DNA of 64,000 nucleotides from Micromonospora carbonacea (GCF_014205165.1 NZ_JACHMZ010000001.1:2378501-2442500); one strand, 5' to 3'; positions 26,287 to 35,328 are shown, numbered from the stretch's first letter. Notes: generated by a model from the letters alone, not told the origin. Numbers and translations are program-made.

Positions 26287-27083
26287 CGGTAGCCCAGTTC
26301 GCGCAGGGTGGCACCGGAGAAGATCCGGACCAGCACCCGCAGGAAGGGGTCCAGTTCCCGGCGGTAGGTGCCGACCCGGGAGCCGTAGATCGGGGCGTCG
26401 GTGCCGGCGGCGGCCCGCCGACGGTCCGCCTCGGCGGTGTACTTGCCCGCCACGTCGTGCTGTTTGCCGTCGTAGTCGAGCACGCCCGCCTCCCAGGGCT
26501 CGCCGAGGAACTCGAACAGGGCACGCATGGCCTTCTCCGGGTCGGTGACCGTCTCCTCGTAGCGCAGTTCGTGGTAGCGGTCGGCCGGCAGCCGGGCCCC
26601 GGCGGCGCGGGCGACGCGGATGTAGCGCGGCCACTTCACCACGCACTTCACCGCCGACCAGTAGCCGAACCGCTTGCGGTGCGACACCACCACGTCCCGG
26701 CCGTCCCGCACGACGTGCACGAACTGCGCGTCGGGGAAGACCTCGGCCAGGAAGTCGATGGAGAGCGCGTAGAGCGGAGTCTTGTCGGCCCAGCGGGTCT
26801 TTCCCCGGGACCGGGCGTAGTCGGCCTGGATGCCGCCGAAGAAGTCGGCGATGCGGCCCAGCCAGTACTCCCGGGGGAACCCGAAGCGGGCCAGCCGCTC
26901 CCAGTCCCGCCCGACGATGCGCTGCATGTCGGCCAGGAAGCGGGTCTCCGGGCCGCAGCTGACCCGGGAGTGCGAGTCCAGCACCAGCCGCAGCATCGTC
27001 GTGCCGGACCGCTGGCAGCCGACCAGGAAGATCGGCCCCCGGGCCGCCCCCGCCCCCGCCGCCGGGGTGTGCGGTTCAGCCAC
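26283..27083 (-). CDS. Sulfotransferase 2
   Basis: 266 residues, Sulfotransfer_3-like. The PAPS loop PIFLVGCQRSGTTMLRLVLD starts near residue 18, and the second motif FVHVVRDGRDVVVSHRKRFG lies near residues 119-138. The conserved late region YHELRYEETVTDPEKAMRAL is present. The GTG start overlaps the stop of sulfotransferase 3 by 8 bp, and its own stop overlaps the glycoside hydrolase start by 4 bp. The three genes form a tightly coupled reverse operon. Confidence 0.92.
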   Translation of the reverse strand: MAEPHTPAAGAGAARGPIFLVGCQRSGTTMLRLVLDSHSRVSCGPETRFLADMQRIVGRDWERLARFGFPREYWLGRIADFFGGIQADYARSRGKTRWADKTPLYALSIDFLAEVFPDAQFVHVVRDGRDVVVSHRKRFGYWSAVKCVVKWPRYIRVARAAGARLPADRYHELRYEETVTDPEKAMRALFEFLGEPWEAGVLDYDGKQHDVAGKYTAEADRRRAAAGTDAPIYGSRVGTYRRELDPFLRVLVRIFSGATLRELGYR

Positions 27084-28011
27084 GGCCCACCGCCTCCCGC
27101 CGGCCGGCCGCCGCGTCCAGCCGCCCGGCCAGGGTGGTGCAGAGCGCCCGTACCCGGGCGTCGATCTCCAGCCGGGGCCGCGCCGGGGTGCGCGCGCCGA
27201 CGTGCGCGTGCAGCACCGGGTCGTACGGCAGGTCGAGGAAGGCGCACAGCCGCCGGGTCGACCCCGCCGGGTCGGCGACCAGCAGGTCGTACGAGCAGAG
27301 CAGGGTGTCCGGGCGGTCGGCCAGCCCGAGGGAGAAGTACAACGAGTTGCGCACGTACCAGAACAGGGCGGCGGCGGTGTGCGGGGTCATCCGGTCGTAG
27401 TCGAAGCCGGCGATCAGGTCCCGCGTCGGCGCGTCCAGGCGCTGCCCCTGCCAGCGGTCCCCGATCGTGCCGTCGGCGATCGCCCGCAGCGCCCGCAGGT
27501 TGGCGTCGCCGAACTTCGCCACCTCGGACCGGGCCCGGTCGTCGACGTCCCGGTACGCCCACAGCGCCCGCCCCGGCGCGACCCCGGCCAGGTCGAGCAG
27601 CTCGTCCACCCGGTGCGTGTCGCACAGCGGCTTGACCAGCACGTACCGGTGCCGGCTGCGCCGGATGACGGCGCCGAGCACCGGGTCGGGGCGCAACCGG
27701 AAGCGGTGGAACACGGCCCGGTCGTTCTCGTTGCGGACCTCCACCGACGGGTCGGCGTCCAGCCCCCGGGTCAGCATGTTGGTGCCGGAGCGTTGCAGGC
27801 CCACCAGGTAGACCGGGACGGCCCGGCCCGGCGGCCCGGGATGGGCCCGCCGCCAGCGCCACTTCGCCAGCGCGGTGCGGGCCCGCTCGACCGGGTCGAG
27901 CCGGTCCTCCTCGATCAGCCGCCGGACGCCCTCGGTGCGCGCCCAGCGCAGGTGCCGACGGACCCGCCGGGCGGTGTACGCCAGCGCCGAGGGCTCGTCG
28001 GGGTGCGGCAC
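27076..28011 (-). CDS. Sulfotransferase-like protein 3
   Basis: 311 residues from GTG 28011, chosen because GAGGAGG lies 5 bp upstream; another in-frame GTG at 28050 has no such site. The PAPS-type loop PVYLVGLQRSGTNMLTRGL is clear. The second phosphate motif is weaker (ALWAYRDVDDRARSEVAKFG), so donor specificity is less sure than for its neighbours. The late segment LLCSYDLLVADPAGSTRRLC matches the conserved YEDL-type region. First gene of the reverse operon. Confidence 0.82.
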   Translation of the reverse strand: MPHPDEPSALAYTARRVRRHLRWARTEGVRRLIEEDRLDPVERARTALAKWRWRRAHPGPPGRAVPVYLVGLQRSGTNMLTRGLDADPSVEVRNENDRAVFHRFRLRPDPVLGAVIRRSRHRYVLVKPLCDTHRVDELLDLAGVAPGRALWAYRDVDDRARSEVAKFGDANLRALRAIADGTIGDRWQGQRLDAPTRDLIAGFDYDRMTPHTAAALFWYVRNSLYFSLGLADRPDTLLCSYDLLVADPAGSTRRLCAFLDLPYDPVLHAHVGARTPARPRLEIDARVRALCTTLAGRLDAAAGRREAVGRG

Positions 28012-28073
28012 CGGGTCCTCCTCGGGCACGTCAGGCGGGGTGGGGCACACGGTACCGGCAGATCATCGCGGCT

Positions 28074-28117
28074 GGCCACGTGGCCGTGTGGTCAACCGGC
28101 GATGGGCCGTGTGGTCA
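28074..28117. promoter_or_regulatory. Palindrome and 13-bp direct repeats in divergent promoter region
   Basis: GGCCACGTGGCC (28074-28085) is a perfect palindrome. GGCCGTGTGGTCA occurs twice, at 28082-28094 and 28105-28117, 23 bp apart start to start (about two helical turns). The site lies between the divergent reverse operon (start 28011) and second forward operon (start 28252), so it could bind a shared regulator. Confidence 0.5.
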
Positions 28118-28251
28118 GCTTGGGGATCATGAGCTGGACTCACGACGCGGCTGGTGCATACGGTGGGGCCCCTGGTCACCGCTGCCGTCCGGGGCGACCA
28201 CCCCACCCCCGGACCCCGACGAACCGCAGCAGCCACCCCCGGAGCAGGCCG

Positions 28252-29496
28252 ATGCGTGTCCTCCATGTCAACAAGTTCCTCTACCGGCGCGGCGGCGCCG
28301 AGGGCTACCTGCTCGACGTCGCCGAGCTGCAACGGGGCGACGGCGACGAGGTGGCCTTCTTCGGCATGACCCACCCGGACAACGACGCCCCCACCCCGTA
28401 CGCCCGGCACTTCCCGCCTCGGGTGGAGCTGGACCCGGCGCCGCGCGGCGCGGGCCCCCGGGCGGCGGTGGCGGCCCGGATGATCTGGTCGCCGGCCAGC
28501 CGGCGGGGCCTGGCCCGGGTGCTCGACGAGTTCCGGCCCGACGTGGTCCACCTGCACAACATCTACCACCAGCTCTCCCCGTCGGTGCTGGCCGCGGTGC
28601 GGGCCGCCCGGGTGCCGGCGGTGATGACCCTGCACGACTACAAGCTGGCCTGCCCCAGCTACCAGATGCTCGACCGGGGGGCGGTCTGCGACGCCTGCGT
28701 GACCGGCGGTCCGTTGCGCGCGGCCCGTCGCCGCTGCAAGGACGGCTCGTTCGGGGCCAGCTCGCTGCTGGCCGTCGAGTCCTGGCTGCACCGCGCCACC
28801 CGGGCGTACGGGCCGGTGCAGGCGTTCGTCAGCCCCAGCCGGTTCCTGGCCGACGTGATGCGCCGGGCCGGTGTCTTCCCCGACCGGATGCACGTGGTGC
28901 CGCACTTCGTCGACGTCGCCGCGACGGCGGTGAAGGCGGCCCCCGGCGGGCCGGTGGTCTTCGCCGGCCGGCTGGCCCCGGAGAAGGGCGTCGACGTGCT
29001 CATCGAGGCGCTCACCCGACTGCCCGACGACGTCGTGCTGGAGGTGGCCGGGGACGGCCCGGCCCGCGCCGGGCTGACCGAGCTGGCCAGGCGGCGGGCC
29101 CCCGGCCGGGTCCGCTTCCACGGCCGGCTGGACAAGGCCCGGCTGCACGAGCTGGTCCGCTCGGCCACGGTGGTGGCGGTGCCGTCCCGGTGGAACGAGA
29201 ACCAGCCGATGGCGGTCCTGGAGGCGTACGGCTGCGGGGTGCCGGTGGTCGCCTCCGACCTGGGCGGGCTGCCCGAGCTGGTGACCGCCGGGGTGGACGG
29301 CGAGGTGGTGCCCGCCGACGATCCGGTCGCGCTGGCCGCCGGGCTGGCCCGGGTGCTGGCCGACCCGGCGCGGGCCTACCGGATGGGGCGGGCCGGCCGG
29401 ACGCGGGTGGAGCGGGACTTCTCCCCGCAGGCGCACCTGACCCGGTTGCGGGAGGTCTACGCGACCGCCGCGCGGACCGTGCGGGAGCCGGTGTGA
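28252..29496 (+). CDS. Glycosyltransferase family 4 (second forward operon)
   Basis: 414 residues, ATG 28252 with GGAG 8 bp upstream. N-terminal MRVLHVNKFLYRRGGAEGYL is the standard GT4 acceptor-domain start. A CACV..C cluster (SYQMLDRGAVCDACVTGG) near residues 140-157 is seen in the GT4 subgroup with a cysteine-rich insert. The donor domain has FAGRLAPEKGVDVLIEALTR and VPSRWNENQPMAVLEAYGCG. It probably adds a later sugar of the glycan. It overlaps the next sulfotransferase by 4 bp. Confidence 0.9.
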   Translation: MRVLHVNKFLYRRGGAEGYLLDVAELQRGDGDEVAFFGMTHPDNDAPTPYARHFPPRVELDPAPRGAGPRAAVAARMIWSPASRRGLARVLDEFRPDVVHLHNIYHQLSPSVLAAVRAARVPAVMTLHDYKLACPSYQMLDRGAVCDACVTGGPLRAARRRCKDGSFGASSLLAVESWLHRATRAYGPVQAFVSPSRFLADVMRRAGVFPDRMHVVPHFVDVAATAVKAAPGGPVVFAGRLAPEKGVDVLIEALTRLPDDVVLEVAGDGPARAGLTELARRRAPGRVRFHGRLDKARLHELVRSATVVAVPSRWNENQPMAVLEAYGCGVPVVASDLGGLPELVTAGVDGEVVPADDPVALAAGLARVLADPARAYRMGRAGRTRVERDFSPQAHLTRLREVYATAARTVREPV

Positions 29497-30548
29497 ACCC
29501 GCCGGTGCGGGTGCTCTACCTGGCCGGCAGCGGACGCAGCGGCAGCACCCTGGTCACCACCGTCCTCGGGCAGTACCCGGGGGTCTTCGCCGCCGGGGAG
29601 CTGCGCTACCTGTGGCAGCGCGGCGAGGTGGAGAACCGGCCCTGCGGCTGCGGCCGGCCGCTGCGGGACTGTCCGCTGTGGCGTGCGGTGCGCCGGGAGC
29701 TGCCGGTGGAACGGGCCGCCACGATCGCCGCCGGACTGCGGGGCCGGCTGCGGCTGCGCGGGCTGCCGGCGCTGCTGCGTCGCCACCGCCGGGGGGACCG
29801 GCCGGTGCCCGCGCACCCCGACGACGCGGCGCTGGCCGGCCTGTACGCGGCCGTGGCCCGGCACACCGGGGCCCGGGTGGTGGTCGACTCGTCGAAGCTG
29901 CCCCCGTACGGCGCGCTGGTCGCCGCGCTGCCCGGCATCGACCTGCGGGTGCTGCACCTGGTCCGCGACCCCCGGGCCACCGCCTTCTCCTGGCGTCGCC
30001 GCCGGGGGCTGGACGGCGACACCGATCCGGAGCTGATGAGCCGGCCGCCGGTGTGGAAGGCGGCCCTGCTCTGGCTGGTGTGGAACACCGTGACCGTCCG
30101 GCTGTGGGGTGACCGCGCCCCGGGGGGCTACCTGCGGGTGCGCTACGAGGACCTGACCGCCGACCCGGAGCCGACGCTGCGCCGGATCGCCGCCTTCGCC
30201 GGGGCCGACCCCGACGGCGGCCCGTTCACCGGCCCGGCGACGGTCCGGCTGACGCCGACGCACTCGGTGGCCGGCAACCCGTCCCGGCACCGGACCGGCC
30301 CGGTGCCGATCACCGCCGACGTGCAGTGGCGACGCGACCTGTCCCGCGGGTCGTACGCGCTGGTCACCGCGCTGACCGCGGCGGGGCTGCGCCGGTTCGG
30401 CTACCCGTGGCGGCGCGGCCGCCCGGACCCGGCGGGGGACGGACGGCCGGCGGGCGACGGACGGTCCGCGCAGGACGGGCCCGCCGCGGCCGGTGGGCGG
30501 CCGGTGGGCGTCGGGCGGTCGGGGCCGGCGCGGCACGAGGAGGGCTGA
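29493..30548 (+). CDS. Sulfotransferase 4
   Basis: 351 residues, GTG 29493 overlapping the glycosyltransferase stop. The PAPS loop LYLAGSGRSGSTLVTTVLGQ begins near residue 8, and LRVLHLVRDPRATAFSWRRR near residues 150-170 is the 3'-phosphate motif. A Cys-rich insert (NRPCGCGRPLRDCPLW) near residue 50 could bind a metal. The last about 50 residues are a low-complexity Gly/Arg/Pro tail (repeats of DGRPAGDGRS type), possibly disordered. It is coupled with sulfotransferase 5, 3 bp downstream. Confidence 0.9.
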   Translation: MNPPVRVLYLAGSGRSGSTLVTTVLGQYPGVFAAGELRYLWQRGEVENRPCGCGRPLRDCPLWRAVRRELPVERAATIAAGLRGRLRLRGLPALLRRHRRGDRPVPAHPDDAALAGLYAAVARHTGARVVVDSSKLPPYGALVAALPGIDLRVLHLVRDPRATAFSWRRRRGLDGDTDPELMSRPPVWKAALLWLVWNTVTVRLWGDRAPGGYLRVRYEDLTADPEPTLRRIAAFAGADPDGGPFTGPATVRLTPTHSVAGNPSRHRTGPVPITADVQWRRDLSRGSYALVTALTAAGLRRFGYPWRRGRPDPAGDGRPAGDGRSAQDGPAAAGGRPVGVGRSGPARHEEG

Positions 30549-30551
30549 GCG

Positions 30552-31463
30552 ATGTTGGCGGTGGTGGTGGGCACCGGGCGGTGCGGGTCGACCCTGGTGC
30601 AGGAGCTGTTGTCCCGGCACCCCGGGGTCGGGTTCGTCTCCGGCGTCGACGACAAGCTGTCCCGGCTCAACCTGGCCGGCCGGTTCAACGGCCCGCTGTA
30701 CCGGCGGTCGGCGCCGCGTCCGGCGGGCATGACCTCGCTGCGGCACAGCCGCCGGCTGCTGGAGAAGGGCCGGCTGCGGGTCGCCCCGTCGGAGGCATAC
30801 CAATTGCTGGACCGGCACGTGCTCGCCGGGTTCTCCCGCCCGTGCCGGGACCTGACCGCCGAGGATCTCACCCCGTACCTGCGGCGGCGGCTGCGCGCCT
30901 TCTTCGACGCCCGGATCGCCCGGCAGGGCTGCCGCCTGCTGCTGCACCACGTGACCGGTTGGCCGAGGACCGGGTTCCTGCGGGCCGGCTACCCGGAGCT
31001 GCGGGTGGTCAACGTGGTCCGCGACGGCCGGGCGGTGACCAACTCCTGGCTCCAGATGGGCTGGTGGGACGGCTGGCGCGGGCCGGACAACTGGTTCCTC
31101 GGCCCGCTGCCGACCGACCTGCGCCGGGAGTGGGAGGAGTACGACAGGTCGTTCCCGGTGCTCGCCGCGCTGGGCTGGAAGCTGCTGATGGACTCCTTCG
31201 CCGAGGCCCGCGCGGCGCACCCCGAGGCGCGGTGGCTCGACGTGCGCTACGAGGACCTGCTCGCCGACCCGCGCGGCGAGGTGGCCCGGATGCTCGACTT
31301 CCTCGACCTGGACTGGTCGCCGGCGTTCGAGAAGGGCTTCGGACGGTACCGGTTCCACGCCGGTCGACAGGCCGCCTACCACGAGGAGTTGGGCGACGCG
31401 CAGCTCGCCGCCGTGGAACGGGTGCTGGACAAGCCGCTGCGGCAGTGGGGCTACCGGGACTGA
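30552..31463 (+). CDS. Sulfotransferase 5
   Basis: 303 residues. It opens directly with the PAPS loop MLAVVVGTGRCGSTLVQELL. The second motif ELRVVNVVRDGRAVTNSWLQ is near residues 151-170 and the conserved WLDVRYEDLLADPRGEV near 229-245. Tryptophan-rich loops (MGWWDGWRGPDNWF) may shape an aromatic or sugar acceptor site. No signal peptide. Last gene of the second forward operon and the fifth sulfotransferase in 7.5 kb. Confidence 0.92.
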   Translation: MLAVVVGTGRCGSTLVQELLSRHPGVGFVSGVDDKLSRLNLAGRFNGPLYRRSAPRPAGMTSLRHSRRLLEKGRLRVAPSEAYQLLDRHVLAGFSRPCRDLTAEDLTPYLRRRLRAFFDARIARQGCRLLLHHVTGWPRTGFLRAGYPELRVVNVVRDGRAVTNSWLQMGWWDGWRGPDNWFLGPLPTDLRREWEEYDRSFPVLAALGWKLLMDSFAEARAAHPEARWLDVRYEDLLADPRGEVARMLDFLDLDWSPAFEKGFGRYRFHAGRQAAYHEELGDAQLAAVERVLDKPLRQWGYRD

Positions 31464-31514
31464 CCGGCGCGGCACACCGCCGTCGGGCGCGTCGCGTCGG
31501 CGTCGTCGGAGCGG

Positions 31515-31533
31515 TGTAGGCAAAGTTCCTACA
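31515..31533. promoter_or_regulatory. Inverted repeat upstream of the CocE/X-Pro hydrolase
   Basis: TGTAGG (31515-31520) and CCTACA (31528-31533) flank CAAAGTT. The site lies 68-86 bp upstream of the hydrolase start, where a repressor could sit. The form TAGG-N-AAAGTT-N-CCTA resembles palindromes I have seen before secreted hydrolase genes of actinomycetes; that link is from memory. Confidence 0.45.
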
Positions 31534-31600
31534 GGTGCAGGTGGTGGTGCCGGTCGGTCGGCCCATAGCGTGCGGTTCTCGGGACATTCAAGGAGACTGC

Positions 31601-33496
31601 ATGGCTGCAACGGGAACACCCCTTCGCGCCGGGGCGGCAGTGCTGTCCGCGGTGCTGCTCGCCGCCCTGGGCGCGGCGCCACGGGCGGTGGCGGCGTCGG
31701 ACGCACCGGCGATCGTGGTCCAGGACGGGGTCACCCAGCCGGTGTTCGGCTACGCCGACGCCATCCGGGAACGCCTGTTCATCGACTCCACCTTCGACAG
31801 CGACAACGACGGTCTGCGCGACATCATCGCGTTCGACCTGATGCGACCGGCGGCCACCGCGAACGGGCTCAAGGTGCCGGTCATCATGGACGCCAGCCCC
31901 TACTACTCGACGGTCTGCCGGGGCAACGAGTCCGAGTGCAAGGCCGACCTGGACGGCGACGGCCTGCTCGACAAGTGGCCGCTGTTCTACGACAACTACT
32001 TCGTGCCGCGCGGCTACGCGGTGATCCTGCTGGACATGGTGGGCACCAACAACTCCACCGGCTGCCCCACCACCAACGCCAACCAGGACAACCTCAGCGC
32101 CAAGCAGGCGATCAACTGGCTCAACGGCCGGGCCACCGCGCGCAACGCGGCCGGCGAGGTGGTCACGGCCGACTGGCACAACGGCAAGTCGGGCATGATC
32201 GGCAAGTCGTACGACGGGTCGCTGGCCATGGCGACGGCGGTGACCGGCGTCAAGGGCCTGACCACGGTGGTGCCGATCAGCGGTCCCACCGAGTACTACG
32301 ACTACGTGCGCAGCAACGGGGTGGTCACCCGGGGCAACAGCTACGTGGCGTCGCTGGCCAACACGGTCACCAACCCCGAGCGGCGGGACTACTGCAAGCC
32401 GGTGCGCGACGCGATGGCCGCCGCCGACGGCGACGAGCACGGCGACTACACCGCCTTCTGGAACGAGCGCAGCTACGTCAAGAAGGTCCCCAACATGACC
32501 GCCAGCGTGCTGCTCTACCACGGTCTCAACGACGACAACGTCCGCCCGGACCACTTCAGCAAGTTCTGGTACGCCCTGGCGGAGAACAACGTCCCGCGCA
32601 AGCTGTGGCTCTCCCAGGAGGGGCACGTCGACCCGTTCGACTCGCGCCGCGCGGTCTGGGTGTCCACCCTGCACCGGTGGTTCGACTTCTGGCTGCACGG
32701 GGTGGCCAACGGGATCATGGACGAGCCCCGGGTCGACCTGGAGCGGGCGGCCGACGTGTGGGAGACCCACGCCGACTGGCCGGTCCCCGGCAAGGCCGAC
32801 ACCGAGGTGTTCCTCCAGCCCGGCACCACCGGGGCCGGCGGCCTGAAGCTGGTGCCGACGGCCAAGCCGGCGACCGGCGCGTTCCAGGACAGCCGTACCC
32901 AGAGCCAGAACACCATGATCCTCAACCCGGACACGGTGCAGCCGAACCGGCTGGCGTTCCTGTCCGCGCCGCTGACCGCGCCCCTGCACATCTCGGGCAC
33001 GCCGACGGTGCAGCTACGGGCCTCGGCCGACCAGACCGACACCAACTTCGGGGCGATCCTGGTCGACTACGGCACCGACGAGCGGGTGGCGCACCGGGCC
33101 TCCGGTGAGGGCATCGTCACCCTGGCCACCGAGGACTGCTGGGGGCTGAACAGCCCGACCGACGACGGCTGCTACAAGCAGACCGCCAAGCGGGTCGCCA
33201 CGGCCGACAACGAGCTGGTCACCAAGGGCATCATGGACGCCCAGAACCGGCAGTCCATCCGCACCGCCGTGCCGCTGGTGGTGGGGGAGTCGTACAACTT
33301 CACCTTCCCGCTGCTGCCGGAGGACTACGTCTTCAAGCCGGGCCACCGGATCGGCGTGATCATCGTGGCCAGCTACCCGCAGTACTCCAGCCAGGCGGAC
33401 ACCACCGCCGCGAACATCACGGTCGCCCTGAAGAGCAGCAAGATCGTTCTTCCGGTGGTCGGCGGCACCACCGCCGCCCACGCGGCCGGTCTCTGA
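31601..33496 (+). CDS. Secreted X-Pro dipeptidyl-peptidase / CocE-NonD family hydrolase
   Basis: Serine hydrolase of family S15, 631 residues from ATG 31601 (AAGGAGA 6 bp upstream). The signal peptide ends near PRAVAASDA. The catalytic triad is visible: Ser203 in GKSYDGSLAMA, Asp311 in GLNDDNVRP and His342 in SQEGHVDPFD. The C-terminal part is the beta jelly roll of X-Pro peptidases (KPGHRIGVIIVASYP). It probably removes N-terminal X-Pro dipeptides or hydrolyses esters outside the cell. Monocistronic; a strong hairpin follows. Confidence 0.92.
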   Translation: MAATGTPLRAGAAVLSAVLLAALGAAPRAVAASDAPAIVVQDGVTQPVFGYADAIRERLFIDSTFDSDNDGLRDIIAFDLMRPAATANGLKVPVIMDASPYYSTVCRGNESECKADLDGDGLLDKWPLFYDNYFVPRGYAVILLDMVGTNNSTGCPTTNANQDNLSAKQAINWLNGRATARNAAGEVVTADWHNGKSGMIGKSYDGSLAMATAVTGVKGLTTVVPISGPTEYYDYVRSNGVVTRGNSYVASLANTVTNPERRDYCKPVRDAMAAADGDEHGDYTAFWNERSYVKKVPNMTASVLLYHGLNDDNVRPDHFSKFWYALAENNVPRKLWLSQEGHVDPFDSRRAVWVSTLHRWFDFWLHGVANGIMDEPRVDLERAADVWETHADWPVPGKADTEVFLQPGTTGAGGLKLVPTAKPATGAFQDSRTQSQNTMILNPDTVQPNRLAFLSAPLTAPLHISGTPTVQLRASADQTDTNFGAILVDYGTDERVAHRASGEGIVTLATEDCWGLNSPTDDGCYKQTAKRVATADNELVTKGIMDAQNRQSIRTAVPLVVGESYNFTFPLLPEDYVFKPGHRIGVIIVASYPQYSSQADTTAANITVALKSSKIVLPVVGGTTAAHAAGL

Positions 33497-33503
33497 CCGG
33501 TCC

Positions 33504-33548
33504 CCGGGTGGCCGCCGGCGCAGCACCGCTGCGTCGGCGGCCACCCGG
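33504..33548 (+). terminator. 21-bp hairpin terminator
   Basis: Arms 33504-33524 and 33528-33548 pair over 21 bp with one G.T wobble and a 3-nt loop (ACC). It begins 8 bp after the hydrolase stop. Confidence 0.8.
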
Positions 33549-33662
33549 CCAGGTCACCCCACGGCCCCGGGGCGCGGACCGATCCGCCACGGGGCCGGAG
33601 GCGTGGTCGATCGGGCGCCGGGGGAGCGGGCGGGGTCGCCGGCGGGCCTAGGCAATCACCTA

Positions 33663-33708
33663 TTGACAAACATTGTTAACAATTGGACCCTGCTGAGAGA
33701 GCGCTCTC
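33663..33708 (+). promoter_or_regulatory. Promoter region with two palindromic operators before GH64 gene
   Basis: TTGACA at 33663-33668 is a consensus -35. ATTGTTAACAAT (33672-33683) and GAGAGCGCTCTC (33697-33708) are both perfect 12-bp palindromes. The second resembles the GAGCGCTC core bound by LacI-family cellulose/glucan repressors such as CebR. Induction by glucan sugars is therefore a reasonable inference for the downstream beta-1,3-glucanase. Confidence 0.65.
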
Positions 33709-33735
33709 CCGTCCCGTCTCCAGCGAGGTGTCGCC

Positions 33736-35328
33736 ATGCGTCTCCGAAGAAGGCTGCTCGCCGCCGCGTCCGCACTGCTCGCCGGTCTCGCGGGCGCCGT
33801 CGTCGCCACGCCCGCCCACGCGGTCGGACCGGCCCTGCTGCCCGTCACAGTCACCAACACCACCGGCCGCAGCGATGCGGTCTACCTCTATGTCATCGGC
33901 GTCCAGCTGTCCTCCGGCCGGCTCGGCTACGTCAACTCCGGCGGCGCCTTCGCGCCGTGGACCGGCGGGCAGATCCCGCCGTCGCCCGCGCCGGACGTCT
34001 CCATACCGGGCCCCGGCAACGGCGGCAGCACCACGATCCAGTTCCCCCGTGGCTTCTCCGGCCGGGTCTACTTCGCCCTCGGGCAGAAGCTGAAGTTCTT
34101 CCTCACCCCGGACGGGCTGGTGCAGCCCGCTCCCTGGGCGGCCGGTGACGCGAACCGCGACATCCTCTTCGACTGGAGCGAGTTCACCTACAACGACTCC
34201 GGCCTGTGGCTCAACAGTTCTCAGGTCGACATGTTCGCGATCCCGCACGCGGTCACCGTGACCGGCGCCAGCGGCGTCACCAGGCGCACCGGCGACGTGG
34301 TGGCCAACGGCCGCAACGCGGTCATCGACGGGATCAGGGCGCAGCCGGGCTGGGCCAACACCGTCCACACCCGTTCCGACGGGACCGTGCTGCGCGTCCT
34401 GGCCCCCGGCAAGGCGGCCGGGGCCGGCCTGCTGAGCACCACCTACCTGGACTCCTACATCGCCTCGGCGTGGAACGCGTACACCACGAAGACCCTGACC
34501 GTGGCGCCGTTCGCCGACCAGCCGGCCATCAGGTACTACGGCCGCACGTCGGGCAACACCATGACCTTCACCAACGGCAGCGGCCAGGTGGTCGCCTCCT
34601 TCAACCGGCCCTCCTCGGCCAGCGTCTGGGGCTGCGACGGCGACCTGCCCGCGCCGAACGACCAGGTGGTCGGCCCGATCTCGCGTACGCTCTGCGCCGC
34701 GCTCAACCGGGGCACGCTCGGCACCATCGACACCCAGCCCAGCACCAACGCCGCCGACTTCTACCGCAACAACCCCACCAACCAGTACGCCCGCCTGATC
34801 CACGCCAACATGACCGACGGCCGCGCGTACGCGTTCGCCTTCGACGACGTCGGCGGATTCGAGTCGCTGGTGCACGACGGCGACCCACGTGCGGCCGGAC
34901 TGATCCTCAGCCCGTTCACCGGCGGCACCGGCGGCAACCCGGCCACCGGGGTGCCCGTGGTCAGCACCTGGAACAACAAGTGCATCGACGTGCCGAGCTC
35001 CAACTTCGTCGACCGCGCGCCGTTGCAGATGTGGAACTGCAACAACACCAACGCGCAGAAGTGGACGTTCAGCGGCACGGCGCTGAAGAGCCAGAACAAC
35101 AAGTGCATGGACATCGACGCCGGGTCCACGGCGAACGGAGCGGTGGTGCAGCTCTACGCCTGCAACGGCACCGGCGCCCAGCAGTTCACCCTGAACGGGG
35201 CCGGGGACCTGGTCAACCTTCAGGCCAACAAGTGCGTCGACATCAAGGACGCGAACGGCAGCGACGGCGCACGCCTCCAGCTCTGGGACTGCGTGGGAAC
35301 GGCCAACCAGAAGTGGCGCAGGGGCTGA
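33736..35328 (+). CDS. Secreted GH64 endo-beta-1,3-glucanase with ricin-type lectin domain
   Basis: 530 residues. Signal peptide MRLRRRLLAAASALLAGLAG with cleavage near AHA-V. The GH64 catalytic domain (about 35-395) has Glu149 in FDWSEFTYND and Asp165 in SQVDMFAIPH, with the 16-residue spacing of the two catalytic acids known in this family. From about residue 404 a ricin B beta-trefoil carries QxW-type repeats (NAQKWTF, GAQQFTL, NQKWRRG) for carbohydrate binding. It degrades beta-1,3-glucan (callose, laminarin, fungal wall) outside the cell. Two palindromes upstream suggest LacI-type control. Confidence 0.93.
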   Translation: MRLRRRLLAAASALLAGLAGAVVATPAHAVGPALLPVTVTNTTGRSDAVYLYVIGVQLSSGRLGYVNSGGAFAPWTGGQIPPSPAPDVSIPGPGNGGSTTIQFPRGFSGRVYFALGQKLKFFLTPDGLVQPAPWAAGDANRDILFDWSEFTYNDSGLWLNSSQVDMFAIPHAVTVTGASGVTRRTGDVVANGRNAVIDGIRAQPGWANTVHTRSDGTVLRVLAPGKAAGAGLLSTTYLDSYIASAWNAYTTKTLTVAPFADQPAIRYYGRTSGNTMTFTNGSGQVVASFNRPSSASVWGCDGDLPAPNDQVVGPISRTLCAALNRGTLGTIDTQPSTNAADFYRNNPTNQYARLIHANMTDGRAYAFAFDDVGGFESLVHDGDPRAAGLILSPFTGGTGGNPATGVPVVSTWNNKCIDVPSSNFVDRAPLQMWNCNNTNAQKWTFSGTALKSQNNKCMDIDAGSTANGAVVQLYACNGTGAQQFTLNGAGDLVNLQANKCVDIKDANGSDGARLQLWDCVGTANQKWRRG

